Shown here piece after piece: positions 34,699 through 43,003 of a stretch of 60,739 nt of DNA. Numbering within the stretch: the first letter of the stretch is position 1; every line of letters begins with the position of its first letter. The stretch comes from Jiangella rhizosphaerae (GTDB lineage: Bacteria; Actinomycetota; Actinomycetes; Jiangellales; Jiangellaceae). Location of the stretch: positions 1 through 60,739 of the forward strand of contig NZ_QUAL01000050.1 of assembly GCF_003579925.1 (NCBI RefSeq), given 5' to 3'. A program made the translations under genes and the position numbers. The notes beneath the pieces are model-generated. The model was not told the origin of the DNA. It searched no databases and saw only the letters and a program-made list of their open reading frames with translations.

Positions 34699-35835
34699 AT
34701 GCCTCCTCGCCGTCAGCGCGCCTTGCGCGTCATCCGCCCGGCCCTGCGCCGTCAGGGCCGCGGCGACACCGTGACCGACCGTACCCACCACGAGCCGGAG
34801 CCCACCGAGCCCCGGTCGAGCATCGTCGACGCCGCGCTCTACCGCGACGGCAAGCGCATCAGCACGCCCAGCTCGCTGGCCGAGACGTACCGCCAGCTGC
34901 GCGCCGACGCCGAGGCGATGGCCTGGATCGGCCTGTACAAGCCGAGCGACGCCGAGCTGCTGTCGCTGGCCGACGAGTTCGACCTGCACCCGCTGGCCGT
35001 CGAGGACGCCATGGAGGCGCACCAGCGGCCCAAGCTCGAGCGGTACGGCGAGACCCTCTTCGTGGTGCTGCGCGCGGCGCGTTACCTCGACGCCGCCGAG
35101 GAGGTCGACTTCGCCGAGCTGCACCTGTTCGTCGGGCCCGGCTTCGTCATCACCGTCCGGCACGGCGCGGCGCCCAACCTGTCCGCCGTCCGCCGGCGCA
35201 TGGAGGACGACCCCGAGCTGCTGCGCCTGGGTCCCGAGGCCGTGCTGTACGCCGTCCTCGACTCCGTCGTCGACGGCTACGTCCCGGTCGTCAACGGCGT
35301 CAGCAACGACGTCGACGAGATCGAGGTGCAGGTGTTCGGCCGCGACCCCAAGGTGTCGCGGCGCATCTACGAGCTGTCGCGCGAGGTGCTGGAGTTCCAG
35401 CGGGCCACCCGGCCGCTGGCCACCATGATGGCCGGGCTCGAGGCCGGCTTCGAGAAGTACGGCACCGACGAGGAACTGCAGCGCTACCTGCGCGACGTCG
35501 CCGACCACGTCACGGAGGTGACGGAGCGGGTCGACGGCTTCCGCCAGGTGCTCTCCGACATCCTGGCCGTCAACGCGACGCTGGTGACGCAGCAGCAGAA
35601 CGAGGAGATGAAGTCGCTGACGGAGGCCAGCTTCGAGCAGAACGAGGAGATCAAGAAGATCTCCTCGTGGGCGGCCATCCTGTTCGCGCCGACGCTGGTC
35701 GGGACCATCTACGGCATGAACTTCGACAACATGCCCGAGACCCACTGGGCGTTCGGCTACCCGTTCGCGCTGCTGCTCATGGCGATCGTCTGCGCCACGC
35801 TGTTCGTCGTGTTCCGGAAGAAGGACTGGCTCTGA
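34699..35835 (+). CDS. corA: CorA-type Mg2+/Co2+ transporter
   Basis: A 378-aa channel of the CorA family. A basic N-terminus and an acidic EPEPTEPRSS stretch precede the cytoplasmic domain (YRDGKRISTPSSLAETYRQL to about 320). Two C-terminal helices contain the selectivity motif GMN at about 339-341 (IYGMNFDNMPETHW), and the protein ends with the basic FRKKDWL. It forms pentamers for Mg2+ uptake. The ATG at 34699 has GGGAG 8 nt upstream; the GTG at 34771 is an alternative that would drop the basic tail. The leader upstream may couple expression to Mg2+. Confidence 0.9.
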   Translation: MPPRRQRALRVIRPALRRQGRGDTVTDRTHHEPEPTEPRSSIVDAALYRDGKRISTPSSLAETYRQLRADAEAMAWIGLYKPSDAELLSLADEFDLHPLAVEDAMEAHQRPKLERYGETLFVVLRAARYLDAAEEVDFAELHLFVGPGFVITVRHGAAPNLSAVRRRMEDDPELLRLGPEAVLYAVLDSVVDGYVPVVNGVSNDVDEIEVQVFGRDPKVSRRIYELSREVLEFQRATRPLATMMAGLEAGFEKYGTDEELQRYLRDVADHVTEVTERVDGFRQVLSDILAVNATLVTQQQNEEMKSLTEASFEQNEEIKKISSWAAILFAPTLVGTIYGMNFDNMPETHWAFGYPFALLLMAIVCATLFVVFRKKDWL

Positions 35836-35867
35836 AGGCTGTTCGGCGGCCGTGAAAAGCTGAACCC

Positions 35868-36794
35868 ATGCAGCTACGGATCTTCACCGAGCCCCAGCAG
35901 GGCGCGAGCTACGACGACCTGCTGGCGGTCGCGCAGGCGACCGAGCGGCTCGGCTTCGACGCCTTCTTCCGTTCCGACCACTACCTGAAGATGGGTTCCG
36001 TCAGCGGGTTGCCCGGCCCGACCGACGCGTGGACGACGCTGGCCGGGCTGGCCCGCGAGACGTCGCGCATCCGGCTCGGCACGCTGGTGTCGTCGGCGAC
36101 CTTCCGGCACCCCGGTGTGCTGGCCATCCAGGTCGCGCAGGTCGACCAGATGTCCGGCGGACGGGTCGAGCTGGGGCTGGGCGCCGGCTGGTACGCGCAG
36201 GAGCACGCGGCGTACGGCATCCCGTTCCCCGAGAAGCGGTTCGGCCTGCTCGAAGAGCAGTTCGCCGTCATCACCGGCCTGTGGAACACCCCGCCCGGGT
36301 CGACGTTCGACTTCGCCGGTGAGCACTACACGCTGTCCGACTCGCCGGGGCTGCCGAAGCCCGTGCAGCAGCCCGTGCCGCTCATCGTCGGCGGCAACGG
36401 CCCGCGCCGCACGCCCGCGCTGGCCGCGAAGTACGCCGCCGAGTACAACACCTCGTTCCCGGCGAAGGCCGAGATCGGCGACCGGTTCCTGGCCGTGCGC
36501 AAGGCCTGCGAGGAGGCCGGCCGCGACCCCGACTCGCTGGTGTACTCGGTGGCGCTGGTGGCCTGCGTCGGGGCCGATGAGGCCGAGTTCGCCCGGCGTG
36601 CCGCGGCGATCGGCCGCGAGCCGTCCGAGGTGCGCCAGAACGGTCTGGCCGGCACGCCGCAGGAGGTGGTCGACGGCATCAACGCCATCCGCGAGCTCGG
36701 CGGCAGCCGCGTCTACCTGCAGATCCTCGACCTCGGCGACCTCGACCACCTCGAGCTGATCGCCGCCGAGGTCGCCCAGCACGTCCAGGGCTGA
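35868..36794 (+). CDS. LLM-class F420-dependent oxidoreductase
   Basis: A 308-aa luciferase-like TIM-barrel enzyme. Characteristic parts are FDAFFRSDHYLKMG, IRLGTLVSSATFRHPGVLA, VELGLGAGWYAQEHAAYGIP and the C-terminal GTPQEVVDGINAIRELG. Actinobacterial members of this subgroup generally use coenzyme F420 instead of FMN; the substrate is not predictable. The ATG at 35868 follows an AT-richer stretch (GAAAAGCTGAACCC). The gene ends 17 bp before the hairpin element at 36812-36883, which probably terminates it. Confidence 0.85.
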   Translation: MQLRIFTEPQQGASYDDLLAVAQATERLGFDAFFRSDHYLKMGSVSGLPGPTDAWTTLAGLARETSRIRLGTLVSSATFRHPGVLAIQVAQVDQMSGGRVELGLGAGWYAQEHAAYGIPFPEKRFGLLEEQFAVITGLWNTPPGSTFDFAGEHYTLSDSPGLPKPVQQPVPLIVGGNGPRRTPALAAKYAAEYNTSFPAKAEIGDRFLAVRKACEEAGRDPDSLVYSVALVACVGADEAEFARRAAAIGREPSEVRQNGLAGTPQEVVDGINAIRELGGSRVYLQILDLGDLDHLELIAAEVAQHVQG

Positions 36795-36811
36795 CCACAC
36801 CACATCCCCAA

Positions 36812-36883
36812 GTTGATCGTGGAGTTGTTCGGCCATCTATCGGACATTTCGCCCCGTATTCGCCGAACAACTCCACGATCAAC
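36812..36883 (-). terminator. 22-bp perfect inverted repeat, bidirectional terminator / hairpin element copy B
   Basis: The arms 36812-36833 and 36862-36883 are exactly complementary over 22 bp (ends GTTGATCGTGGAG and GTTCGGC), with a 28-nt loop. It lies between the convergent F420 oxidoreductase and glmS genes, ideal for two-way termination. It is the second member of the family seen at 17491-17566, in the opposite orientation. Where the arms differ (T to G in GATCTTGG/GATCGTGG) the partner arm changes to keep pairing. Confidence 0.78.
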
Positions 36884-36901
36884 GCCGGGTGGGGTTTCCG
36901 C

Positions 36902-38725
36902 CTACTCCACGGTGACCGACTTCGCGAGGTTGCGCGGCTTGTCCACGTCGTGGCCGAGCGTCAGCGCCGCGTGGTAGGCGAGCAGCTGGAGCGGGATCGT
37001 CAGCAGCAGCGGGTCCAGCTCCGGCTCGCTCTTCGGCACGGTGATCACCTGGCCGGCCGCGACGCCGAGGTCGACGCCGTCGTGCGTCACCACGACCAGC
37101 GGGCCGGACCGCGCGGTGATCTCCTGCAGCGCACCGAGGTTGCGGTCGAGCAGCTCGTCGTCGGGGACGATGGCGACGGTCGGCAGGTCCGGGCCGACCA
37201 GCGCCAGCGGGCCGTGCTTGAGCTCGGAGGTCTGGTAGGCCTCGGCGTGCCGGTAGGAGATCTCCTTGAGCTTCTGGGCGCCCTCCCGTGCGACGGGGAA
37301 GCCGCGGGTGCGGCCGACGAAGAACAGGCTCGGCGCCTGGGCGAGTTCCTTCGCGACGGCGGCCAGGTGGTCCTCGTCGGCGAGGATGCTCTCGATCTGC
37401 TCCGGCAGCGCCTGCAGCGCCGTGATGAGGCGGCGCCCGTCGGCCGGCGAGACGTCGCGGATGCGGCCGAGGTGCAGGCCGAGCAGCGCGAAGCCGACCA
37501 TCATGTTCGTCAGCGCCTTCGTCGACGCGACCGCGACCTCCGGGCCGGCGTGCAGGTAGACGCCGCCGTCGCACTCGCGCGCGATGCTCGACCCGACCGC
37601 GTTGACCAGGCCGATCACCCGGCCACCCTTGCGCTTCAGCTCCTGGACGGCGACCAGCGTGTCGTACGTCTCGCCGGACTGGCTGACGGCGACGTAGAGG
37701 GTGTCCTTCTCGATGACGGGGTTGCGGTAGCGGAACTCCGAGGCCGGCTCGGCGTCGGCCGGGATGCGGGCGACCTCCTCGATGAACTGCGCCCCGGCCT
37801 GCCCGGCGTAGTAGGCCGAGCCGCAGCCGAGGATCTTCACCCGGCGGAACTCGCGCAGCTCGCGGGCGTCCATCTCCAGGCCGCCGAGGCGGACGGTGTG
37901 GAACCGCTCGTCCAGCCGGCCCTTGAGGGCGCGGCGGACGGCGTCGGGCTGCTCGGCGATCTCCTTGTGCATGAAGTGCTCATGGCCGTCGGTGCCGTAG
38001 TCGGAGGCGTCCCAGTCGACGGTGATCGCGGTCTTGGTGGTGCGGGCGTCGCGGGTGAACGTCTGGTAGCCGTCGGCTCGGAGCGTGGCCAGCTCGCCGT
38101 CGTCGAGGTGGACGACCTGCTTGGTGTAGCGGACGAGGGCGGCGGTGTCGCTGGCGACGTGCATCTCGCGGTCGCCGATGCCGAGGATGATCGGGCTGCC
38201 GTTGCGGGCGACGACGATGCGGTCGGGGTGCGCGTGGTCGAGGACGGCGAGGCCGTAGGTGCCCTCGATGCGGGCGAGGGCGGCGAGGACGGCCTGCTCG
38301 AGGGTGTCGTCGCTGGTCCGGGCGCGCGCGATGAGGTGCGCCAGCACCTCGGTGTCGGTGTCGGACGTCAGCTCGACGCCGTCGGCCGTCAGCTCGGCGC
38401 GCAGCTGGGCGGCGTTGTCGATGATGCCGTTGTGGACGACGGCGACCCGGCCGTCCGCGCTGAGCTGCGGGTGGGCGTTACGCTGCGATGGGACGCCGTG
38501 GGTGGCCCAGCGCGTGTGGCCGATGCCGACCTTGCCGGCGAACCGCTTCGGCAGGCTCGCCTCGAGCTCGCGGACCCGGACGGCGTCGCGGTGCAGCCTG
38601 ATCTCGCTCGGGCCGAGGACGGCGACGCCGGCGGAGTCGTAGCCGCGGTACTCCAGCCGCGCCAGGCCGTCGACCAGGATGGGGGCGGCCGGCTTCGCGC
38701 CGACGTATCCGACGATTCCGCACAT
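36902..38725 (-). CDS. glmS: Glutamine-fructose-6-phosphate aminotransferase (isomerizing)
   Basis: A 607-aa enzyme making glucosamine-6-phosphate from fructose-6-phosphate and glutamine, the first step toward UDP-GlcNAc and peptidoglycan. Cys2 of MCGIVGYVG is the glutaminase nucleophile (class II amidotransferase), with GHTRWATHG and HNGIIDN in the same domain. Two SIS isomerase domains follow (ILGCGSAYYAGQAGAQF and FFVGRTRGFPVAREGAQKLK), and the C-terminus is KPRNLAKSVTVE. Length is standard. The start has GAGAGGATC upstream. No glmS ribozyme-like structure is obvious in the 79-bp leader. Confidence 0.95.
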   Translation of the reverse strand: MCGIVGYVGAKPAAPILVDGLARLEYRGYDSAGVAVLGPSEIRLHRDAVRVRELEASLPKRFAGKVGIGHTRWATHGVPSQRNAHPQLSADGRVAVVHNGIIDNAAQLRAELTADGVELTSDTDTEVLAHLIARARTSDDTLEQAVLAALARIEGTYGLAVLDHAHPDRIVVARNGSPIILGIGDREMHVASDTAALVRYTKQVVHLDDGELATLRADGYQTFTRDARTTKTAITVDWDASDYGTDGHEHFMHKEIAEQPDAVRRALKGRLDERFHTVRLGGLEMDARELREFRRVKILGCGSAYYAGQAGAQFIEEVARIPADAEPASEFRYRNPVIEKDTLYVAVSQSGETYDTLVAVQELKRKGGRVIGLVNAVGSSIARECDGGVYLHAGPEVAVASTKALTNMMVGFALLGLHLGRIRDVSPADGRRLITALQALPEQIESILADEDHLAAVAKELAQAPSLFFVGRTRGFPVAREGAQKLKEISYRHAEAYQTSELKHGPLALVGPDLPTVAIVPDDELLDRNLGALQEITARSGPLVVVTHDGVDLGVAAGQVITVPKSEPELDPLLLTIPLQLLAYHAALTLGHDVDKPRNLAKSVTVE

Positions 38726-38804
38726 GGTCGCGTGATCCTCTCGTTGGGGTGTGTCCAGTCGGGTGGCCGGGGTGCGGCCAGGGGACGGCGTCAGGCGGAC
38801 GGCG

Positions 38805-39071
38805 TCAGCCGTAGACGATGCGGCGCAGCTGACGCGCCGACAGCTCGGGCGCGCGGACCGGCCGGTGCGCCAGCTCGGCGCGGATCCGCTCGAAGATCTC
38901 CTCGTTCTTCCCGCCGCGCACCTGCAGCTCGTGGTGGCGCCGTCGCACGTACTCCTCGACCGGCTCGGAGAAGTACGCCGCGACGTCGGCGACGATCCGC
39001 CGCACCTCGCCGGCCGGCAGCCCCGTCGTCCTGATGATCTGCTCGACGAGATCCGCGGCGGTGTGGGTCAC
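38805..39071 (-). CDS. Small conserved protein of unknown function (88 aa)
   Basis: An 88-aa soluble, helical and highly charged protein. The motif YVRRRHHELQVRGGKNEEIF followed by ELSARQLRRIVYG at the C-terminus recurs, by memory, in small proteins of several phyla, so the gene is probably real and conserved, but I know of no function. The GTG start at 39071 has only a weak ribosome site. It lies between glmS and a two-component system on the same strand, 79 bp from glmS. Confidence 0.68.
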   Translation of the reverse strand: MTHTAADLVEQIIRTTGLPAGEVRRIVADVAAYFSEPVEEYVRRRHHELQVRGGKNEEIFERIRAELAHRPVRAPELSARQLRRIVYG

Positions 39072-39142
39072 GGGTCACACCATGCCCGCGTGGAGGCGGG
39101 ATCGCCAAGAATCTGCCCGGAATCGGGCAGGGAACTCCTTCT

Positions 39143-39808
39143 TCAGCCGCCCGGCTGCACGAGGCCGGTCTCGTAGGCGATGACGACGGCCTGGGCGCGG
39201 TCGCGCAGGCCGAGCTTCATGAGGATGCGGCTGACGTGGGTCTTGACCGTCTGCTCGGCCAGCACGAGCGTCTCGGCGATCTCGCCGTTCGAGCGGCCGG
39301 CGGCGACGAGCTTGAGCACCTCGGTCTCGCGCGGGGTCAGGACGCGCAGCTGATCGGGCCGGGGCCGGTTCTGCTGGGGCCGGCGGGCGAAGTCGGCGAT
39401 CAGCGTGCGCGTGATCGACGGCGCCAGCAGCGCGTCGCCCGCCGCCACCACCCGGACGGCGTGCACGAGGTCGGCGGCCGGCGCGTCCTTGAGCAGGAAG
39501 CCGCTGGCGCCGGCCCGCAGCGCCTCGTACACGTAGTCGTCGAGGTCGAACGTGGTGAGCATGATCACCTTGGGGTGCTGGTCGCCGGGGGCCTTGAGGA
39601 TGCGGCGAGTCGCCTCCAGGCCGTCCAGCACCGGCATCCGCACGTCCATCAGCACCACGTCCGGGTGCTTGCGCCACACCGCGTCGACCGCCTCGGCCCC
39701 GTTGGCCGCGCTGCCGACCACGTCGAGGTCGTCCTGCGCGGCGAGTAGCGCCCCGAACCCCTCCCGGACCATCGCCTGGTCGTCCACGATCAGCACACGG
39801 GTGGTCAT
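39143..39808 (-). CDS. NarL/LuxR-family response regulator
   Basis: A 221-aa regulator. The receiver domain has Asp9/Asp10, phospho-acceptor Asp55 (VVLMDVRMPVLDG) and a Lys in FLLKDAPAADL. The C-terminal LuxR helix-turn-helix is LTPRETEVLKLVAAGRSNGE ... VKTHVSRILMKLGLRDRAQA. Its ATG overlaps the stop of the kinase gene by 4 bp (ATGA). The target genes are unknown; the similar DesR/LiaR-type systems sense membrane state. Confidence 0.9.
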   Translation of the reverse strand: MTTRVLIVDDQAMVREGFGALLAAQDDLDVVGSAANGAEAVDAVWRKHPDVVLMDVRMPVLDGLEATRRILKAPGDQHPKVIMLTTFDLDDYVYEALRAGASGFLLKDAPAADLVHAVRVVAAGDALLAPSITRTLIADFARRPQQNRPRPDQLRVLTPRETEVLKLVAAGRSNGEIAETLVLAEQTVKTHVSRILMKLGLRDRAQAVVIAYETGLVQPGG

Positions 39809-41658
39809 CCGGTCGGCTCCTCGGTGGTGTCGTCGTCCGTGGCGGCCCGCGGCGCGGCCAGGTAGGGGAGGACGGCGGTGACGGCGAACCCGCCGGACGC
39901 GGTGGGTCCGGCGGCCAGCGTCCCGCCCACGACGGCGGCGCGCTCGCGCATGCCGGGGAGCCCGTGTCCGTTCGCGCTGGTCGGTGCGGCCGTCTGGGCG
40001 TTTGCCCGGGTCGCCGGGGTGGTGTTGCGCACCCGCAGCTCGATCGCCTGCGCCGTGTAGGCGACGTCGACGGTGACCGCGGAGCCGGGCGCGTGGCGGA
40101 CCGCGTTGGCCAGCGACTCCTGCACGATCCGGTACGCCGACAGCCCGACCGCGGCCGAGACCTCCGTCACGGGCGCGCCGGCCGTCGTCAGCTCGACCGC
40201 CACGCCGGACCGCCGCGCGCCGTCGACCAGGTCGTCGAGCTCGGCCAGCCCCGGCTGCGGCGTGAGCGCGACGGTCTCGTCGGTCCCTCGGAGCACGCCG
40301 AGCAGGCCGCGGATCTCGTCCAGCGCCTGCCGCGCCGACCCGCTGATGGAGGCGAACTCGGCGCGCGCCTCGTCGGACAGCCCGTCGATGCGGTACGGCG
40401 CGGTCTCGGCCTGCACGACGACCATCGACATGTGGTGCGCGACGACGTCGTGCAGGTCGCGGGCGATGCGGCTGCGCTCCTCGAGGACCGTGCGGCGGGC
40501 CTTCTCCAGTTCGCTGAGCTCGGTCTGCCGCTCGAGGTCGCGGCTGGTGGTGCGGCGAGCGCGGACGAGGTCGCCGATGACCGCGACCGCCGTCACCGCG
40601 ACGATCATCGTGACGGCCGTGCCGGCGTTGTCGCCCGTGCCCGTGAGCATCGCCGCGACAGTGATGGCCCAGGCGCAGATCGACGTCCACCGGTCGTACC
40701 GGACGGCGACGAAGAACACTGTCGCGAGCCAGACCCACTGGAAGATCACCGGCCAGGCGCCGTCGTACTCGCCCTCGGCCGGCGGGCCCAGCAGGACCAG
40801 GACGACGCCGAGGACGGTGGCGAGGCGCCAGCCGGCCAGCGGGTACCGGTCGACCAGCCCTGCCGGCAGCGCCATCGCCAGGCCGGCGACCGGCACCAGC
40901 AGCGGGTGGATGTCGACCGACGCCTCGATGGTCGAGATGGCCGTCCAGAACGCGACGAACGCGGCCAGCCAGGGCAGGTAGCGGCGCACCCAGGGTGCGA
41001 CGCCGCTCGGCTCGGCCGGTGGTCTCCAATCGGCCACGACCTGGCTGAGCCCGGCGCGCAGCAGAGCGGGCAGGTCGGCGGCCGTCACCGGCGCCTGCGC
41101 CTCGGCCGGCAGGTCGCGGACGATCGGCAGGTGCCGCGCCACCATCCCAACGACGCCGGCCGCCGTCGCGCCGACCGCCCACCCGGCCCGCAGATGGTCG
41201 GGCACCGAGACGGCGAACAGCACGGCGGTCGCGACCGTCGCCACGACCGGGACGGCGAGCTCGCCGAGCATCGTCGCCAGCCGCGGGCGCCCGTGGCCCG
41301 GGTCGCCTCGGCGGTCTGCGTCGCCGTGGGAGTTCGGCCCCGCCAGTGGCCGTAGCCCCGTCGCGACCAGCAGCGCCAGCAGCACCACACCGTGCACCGT
41401 CGGCCATGGCCACGGGTCGCCGTCGACGACCTCGTAGACGCGCGACACCAGCAGCGCCGACCCTGCCGACAGCAGCCAGCCGAGCGCCGGCAGCGTGGTG
41501 ATCAGGCCGAGTGGTGCCGCCGCGGCCAGCGCGACCAGGGGCGTCGCGTTGAGCGGCAGGTCCAGCACGTCGCCGGCCGTCTGCAGGGTCACGACGAACG
41601 CCGCCGCGGCGCCGAGCCACGGCAGCCACGATGCGATGCCGCGCCGTTCGCCGTTCAC
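39805..41658 (-). CDS. HisKA_3-type sensor histidine kinase
   Basis: A 617-aa kinase with about ten hydrophobic segments in the first 370 residues, arranged in two groups separated by a hydrophilic stretch (residues about 105-130). A coiled linker (LERQTELSELEKARRTVLEE), the H-box ARDLHDVVAHHMSM with His near 399-400, and a HATPase_c domain (IVQESLANAVRHAPG, NGHGLPGMRERA) complete it. The ATP-lid is compact as in DesK/NreB kinases. GTG 41658 is preferred because TAGTGT lies 7 nt upstream; GTG 41667 is the alternative. It is divergent from the phospholipase-like gene. Confidence 0.87.
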   Translation of the reverse strand: MNGERRGIASWLPWLGAAAAFVVTLQTAGDVLDLPLNATPLVALAAAAPLGLITTLPALGWLLSAGSALLVSRVYEVVDGDPWPWPTVHGVVLLALLVATGLRPLAGPNSHGDADRRGDPGHGRPRLATMLGELAVPVVATVATAVLFAVSVPDHLRAGWAVGATAAGVVGMVARHLPIVRDLPAEAQAPVTAADLPALLRAGLSQVVADWRPPAEPSGVAPWVRRYLPWLAAFVAFWTAISTIEASVDIHPLLVPVAGLAMALPAGLVDRYPLAGWRLATVLGVVLVLLGPPAEGEYDGAWPVIFQWVWLATVFFVAVRYDRWTSICAWAITVAAMLTGTGDNAGTAVTMIVAVTAVAVIGDLVRARRTTSRDLERQTELSELEKARRTVLEERSRIARDLHDVVAHHMSMVVVQAETAPYRIDGLSDEARAEFASISGSARQALDEIRGLLGVLRGTDETVALTPQPGLAELDDLVDGARRSGVAVELTTAGAPVTEVSAAVGLSAYRIVQESLANAVRHAPGSAVTVDVAYTAQAIELRVRNTTPATRANAQTAAPTSANGHGLPGMRERAAVVGGTLAAGPTASGGFAVTAVLPYLAAPRAATDDDTTEEPTG

Positions 41659-41794
41659 GCGACTCACACTAGGGCGGCGGCCGTGAGCGCGCGTCGTACT
41701 ACGGAGGTGTCCCCAGGGGATACCAGCGGGGTACCTCGAACCTGGCTCCGCAGCGTGACGATCGCCTGCGGCCGCGTTCTTAGCGTCCGGCGGC

Positions 41795-42592
41795 ATGAGA
41801 GATCGCATCGGGCTTCTCGCGGCCGCGCTGGTGGCGTCGTTCGCCCTGACCGGGGCCGGGCAGGTGGCGACGCCGTCCGCGCCGGAGAACGAGGCCGCCG
41901 CCCACGCCGTCGCCGTCCTGACTGCCGGATCCGCCGGGCCCGGCGCACCGACCGGGACCGACGCCTCAGGTGGAGCGGGCGCGGACGCCGGCGTCTGGCG
42001 CGCCGCTGGCCCTGGTGGCGGGGCTGTCGGCGACGCGGTGGCCGCCGCCTCAGGCGGCGTGGTCGCAGGCGCCGACGCGCTGCGTGGCGTGGACGCGGGC
42101 GCCGACACGCGGTACGCCGTGGTCGCGGCGGCGCTCCCGGCCGATTTCGCCGCGGTCATGGGCTATCGCCCCGTCGCGGTGACCGACGCGGACGGCTCCG
42201 TGCACCTCACCGATCCCCACGGCAGTTGCTCATGGCTCGGCGACACCACCTACGGGTTCGGCCGTGCGTGCCGTTCGCACGATCTGGGCTACGACCTGCT
42301 CCGCTATGCGACCGAGAAGGGCGGCGAGCTGGGGCCCTGGGCGCGCCGGGCGATCGACGACCGATTCGCCGCTGACCTGCGGGCCCGCTGCGCCGAGGTG
42401 GACGGCGGCGCCGGCTGCTCGGCGCTGGCCGACGTGACCACCAGCGCGGTCGCGTTCAACTCCTGGCGGCAGGGCTACGGCACGCCCCGCACCGAGGCGG
42501 TCTGGCCGTACCTGGTGTCGGCGGCCCTCATCGTCGGTGCGGCCGCCGGCCCCTCGATCGCCAGCCGGTTTCGGCGACGGTGGTCGCGGTGA
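41795..42592 (+). CDS. Secreted, membrane-anchored phospholipase A2-like protein
   Basis: A 265-aa protein with a signal peptide (about 1-23, LLAAALVASFALTGAGQ), an Ala/Gly-rich segment (30-105), a PLA2-like core and a C-terminal membrane helix (about 231-250, YLVSAALIVGAAAGPSIA) followed by RFRRRWSR. The core contains GSCSW, then FGRACRSHDLGYDLL (about 155-169). The Cys-x-x-His-Asp-x-x-Tyr pattern is the catalytic helix of prokaryotic phospholipase A2, and further cysteines (CAEVDGGAGC) can form disulfides. Activity on membrane phospholipid sn-2 esters is inferred. TAGCGT is 8 nt before the ATG. Confidence 0.75.
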   Translation: MRDRIGLLAAALVASFALTGAGQVATPSAPENEAAAHAVAVLTAGSAGPGAPTGTDASGGAGADAGVWRAAGPGGGAVGDAVAAASGGVVAGADALRGVDAGADTRYAVVAAALPADFAAVMGYRPVAVTDADGSVHLTDPHGSCSWLGDTTYGFGRACRSHDLGYDLLRYATEKGGELGPWARRAIDDRFAADLRARCAEVDGGAGCSALADVTTSAVAFNSWRQGYGTPRTEAVWPYLVSAALIVGAAAGPSIASRFRRRWSR

Positions 42593-43003
42593 GGCCCGCC
42601 GGCGGACCGCGCCCCCGGGACGCGCCCCGCGCGGTGGTGTCGAGCGGAGCGGCGGTGTCGAGCGGGGCGGCGGTGTCGACAGGTGGCGCGCGGCTGAACG
42701 GTGCGGCGGCCGCCATGGTCGACCGATGGCGACGCTCCGGTGTCGCTGATCGTTGATGATCATGGCTGACCGCGGCCCTGCGCGGACCCCCTCGGGCGGG
42801 CCGTTCGCCCGGCCGATCACGTGCGCACGGGTGGCGTAGCGCGGCGGCGTTCCACGGGGACCTGGCGCGACGGGGCCACAGGCGTGGGCCACCGGCCGCA
42901 GACGCTCGGCGTGCGGGGGAGAGCACGTCGTGCGTCCGGCCACAGGGGCGGCGTGATGCCCCGGCCGCACCCTGCGGCAGAGCCGGGACAGAGCTCGTGG
43001 TCG
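42593..43003. other. 411-bp intergenic region with an 18-bp tandem repeat
   Basis: Three imperfect 18-bp units (GGTGTCGAGCGG core) occupy 42633-42686. A short segment at about 42743-42770 (ATGATCATCAACGATC on the minus strand) resembles the core arm of the composite elements. A hairpin at 42937-42967 probably terminates the lipoprotein gene. No gene is evident. Confidence 0.5.
42937..42967 (-). terminator. Hairpin downstream of the lipoprotein gene
   Basis: CGGCC/GGCCG and GGGGC/GCCCC stack with a 3-nt bulge and an 8-nt loop. The structure lies 36 bp beyond the stop of the minus-strand lipoprotein gene. Confidence 0.45.

Noticed and set aside
38726-38804. glmS ribozyme or riboswitch in the glmS leader
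   Set aside because: Only 79 bp with no recognisable conserved core; glmS ribozymes are mainly a Firmicutes feature.
42633-42686. Three 18-bp tandem repeats as a CRISPR or iteron array
   Set aside because: Units are contiguous without spacers, imperfect and only three; more like simple-sequence drift.
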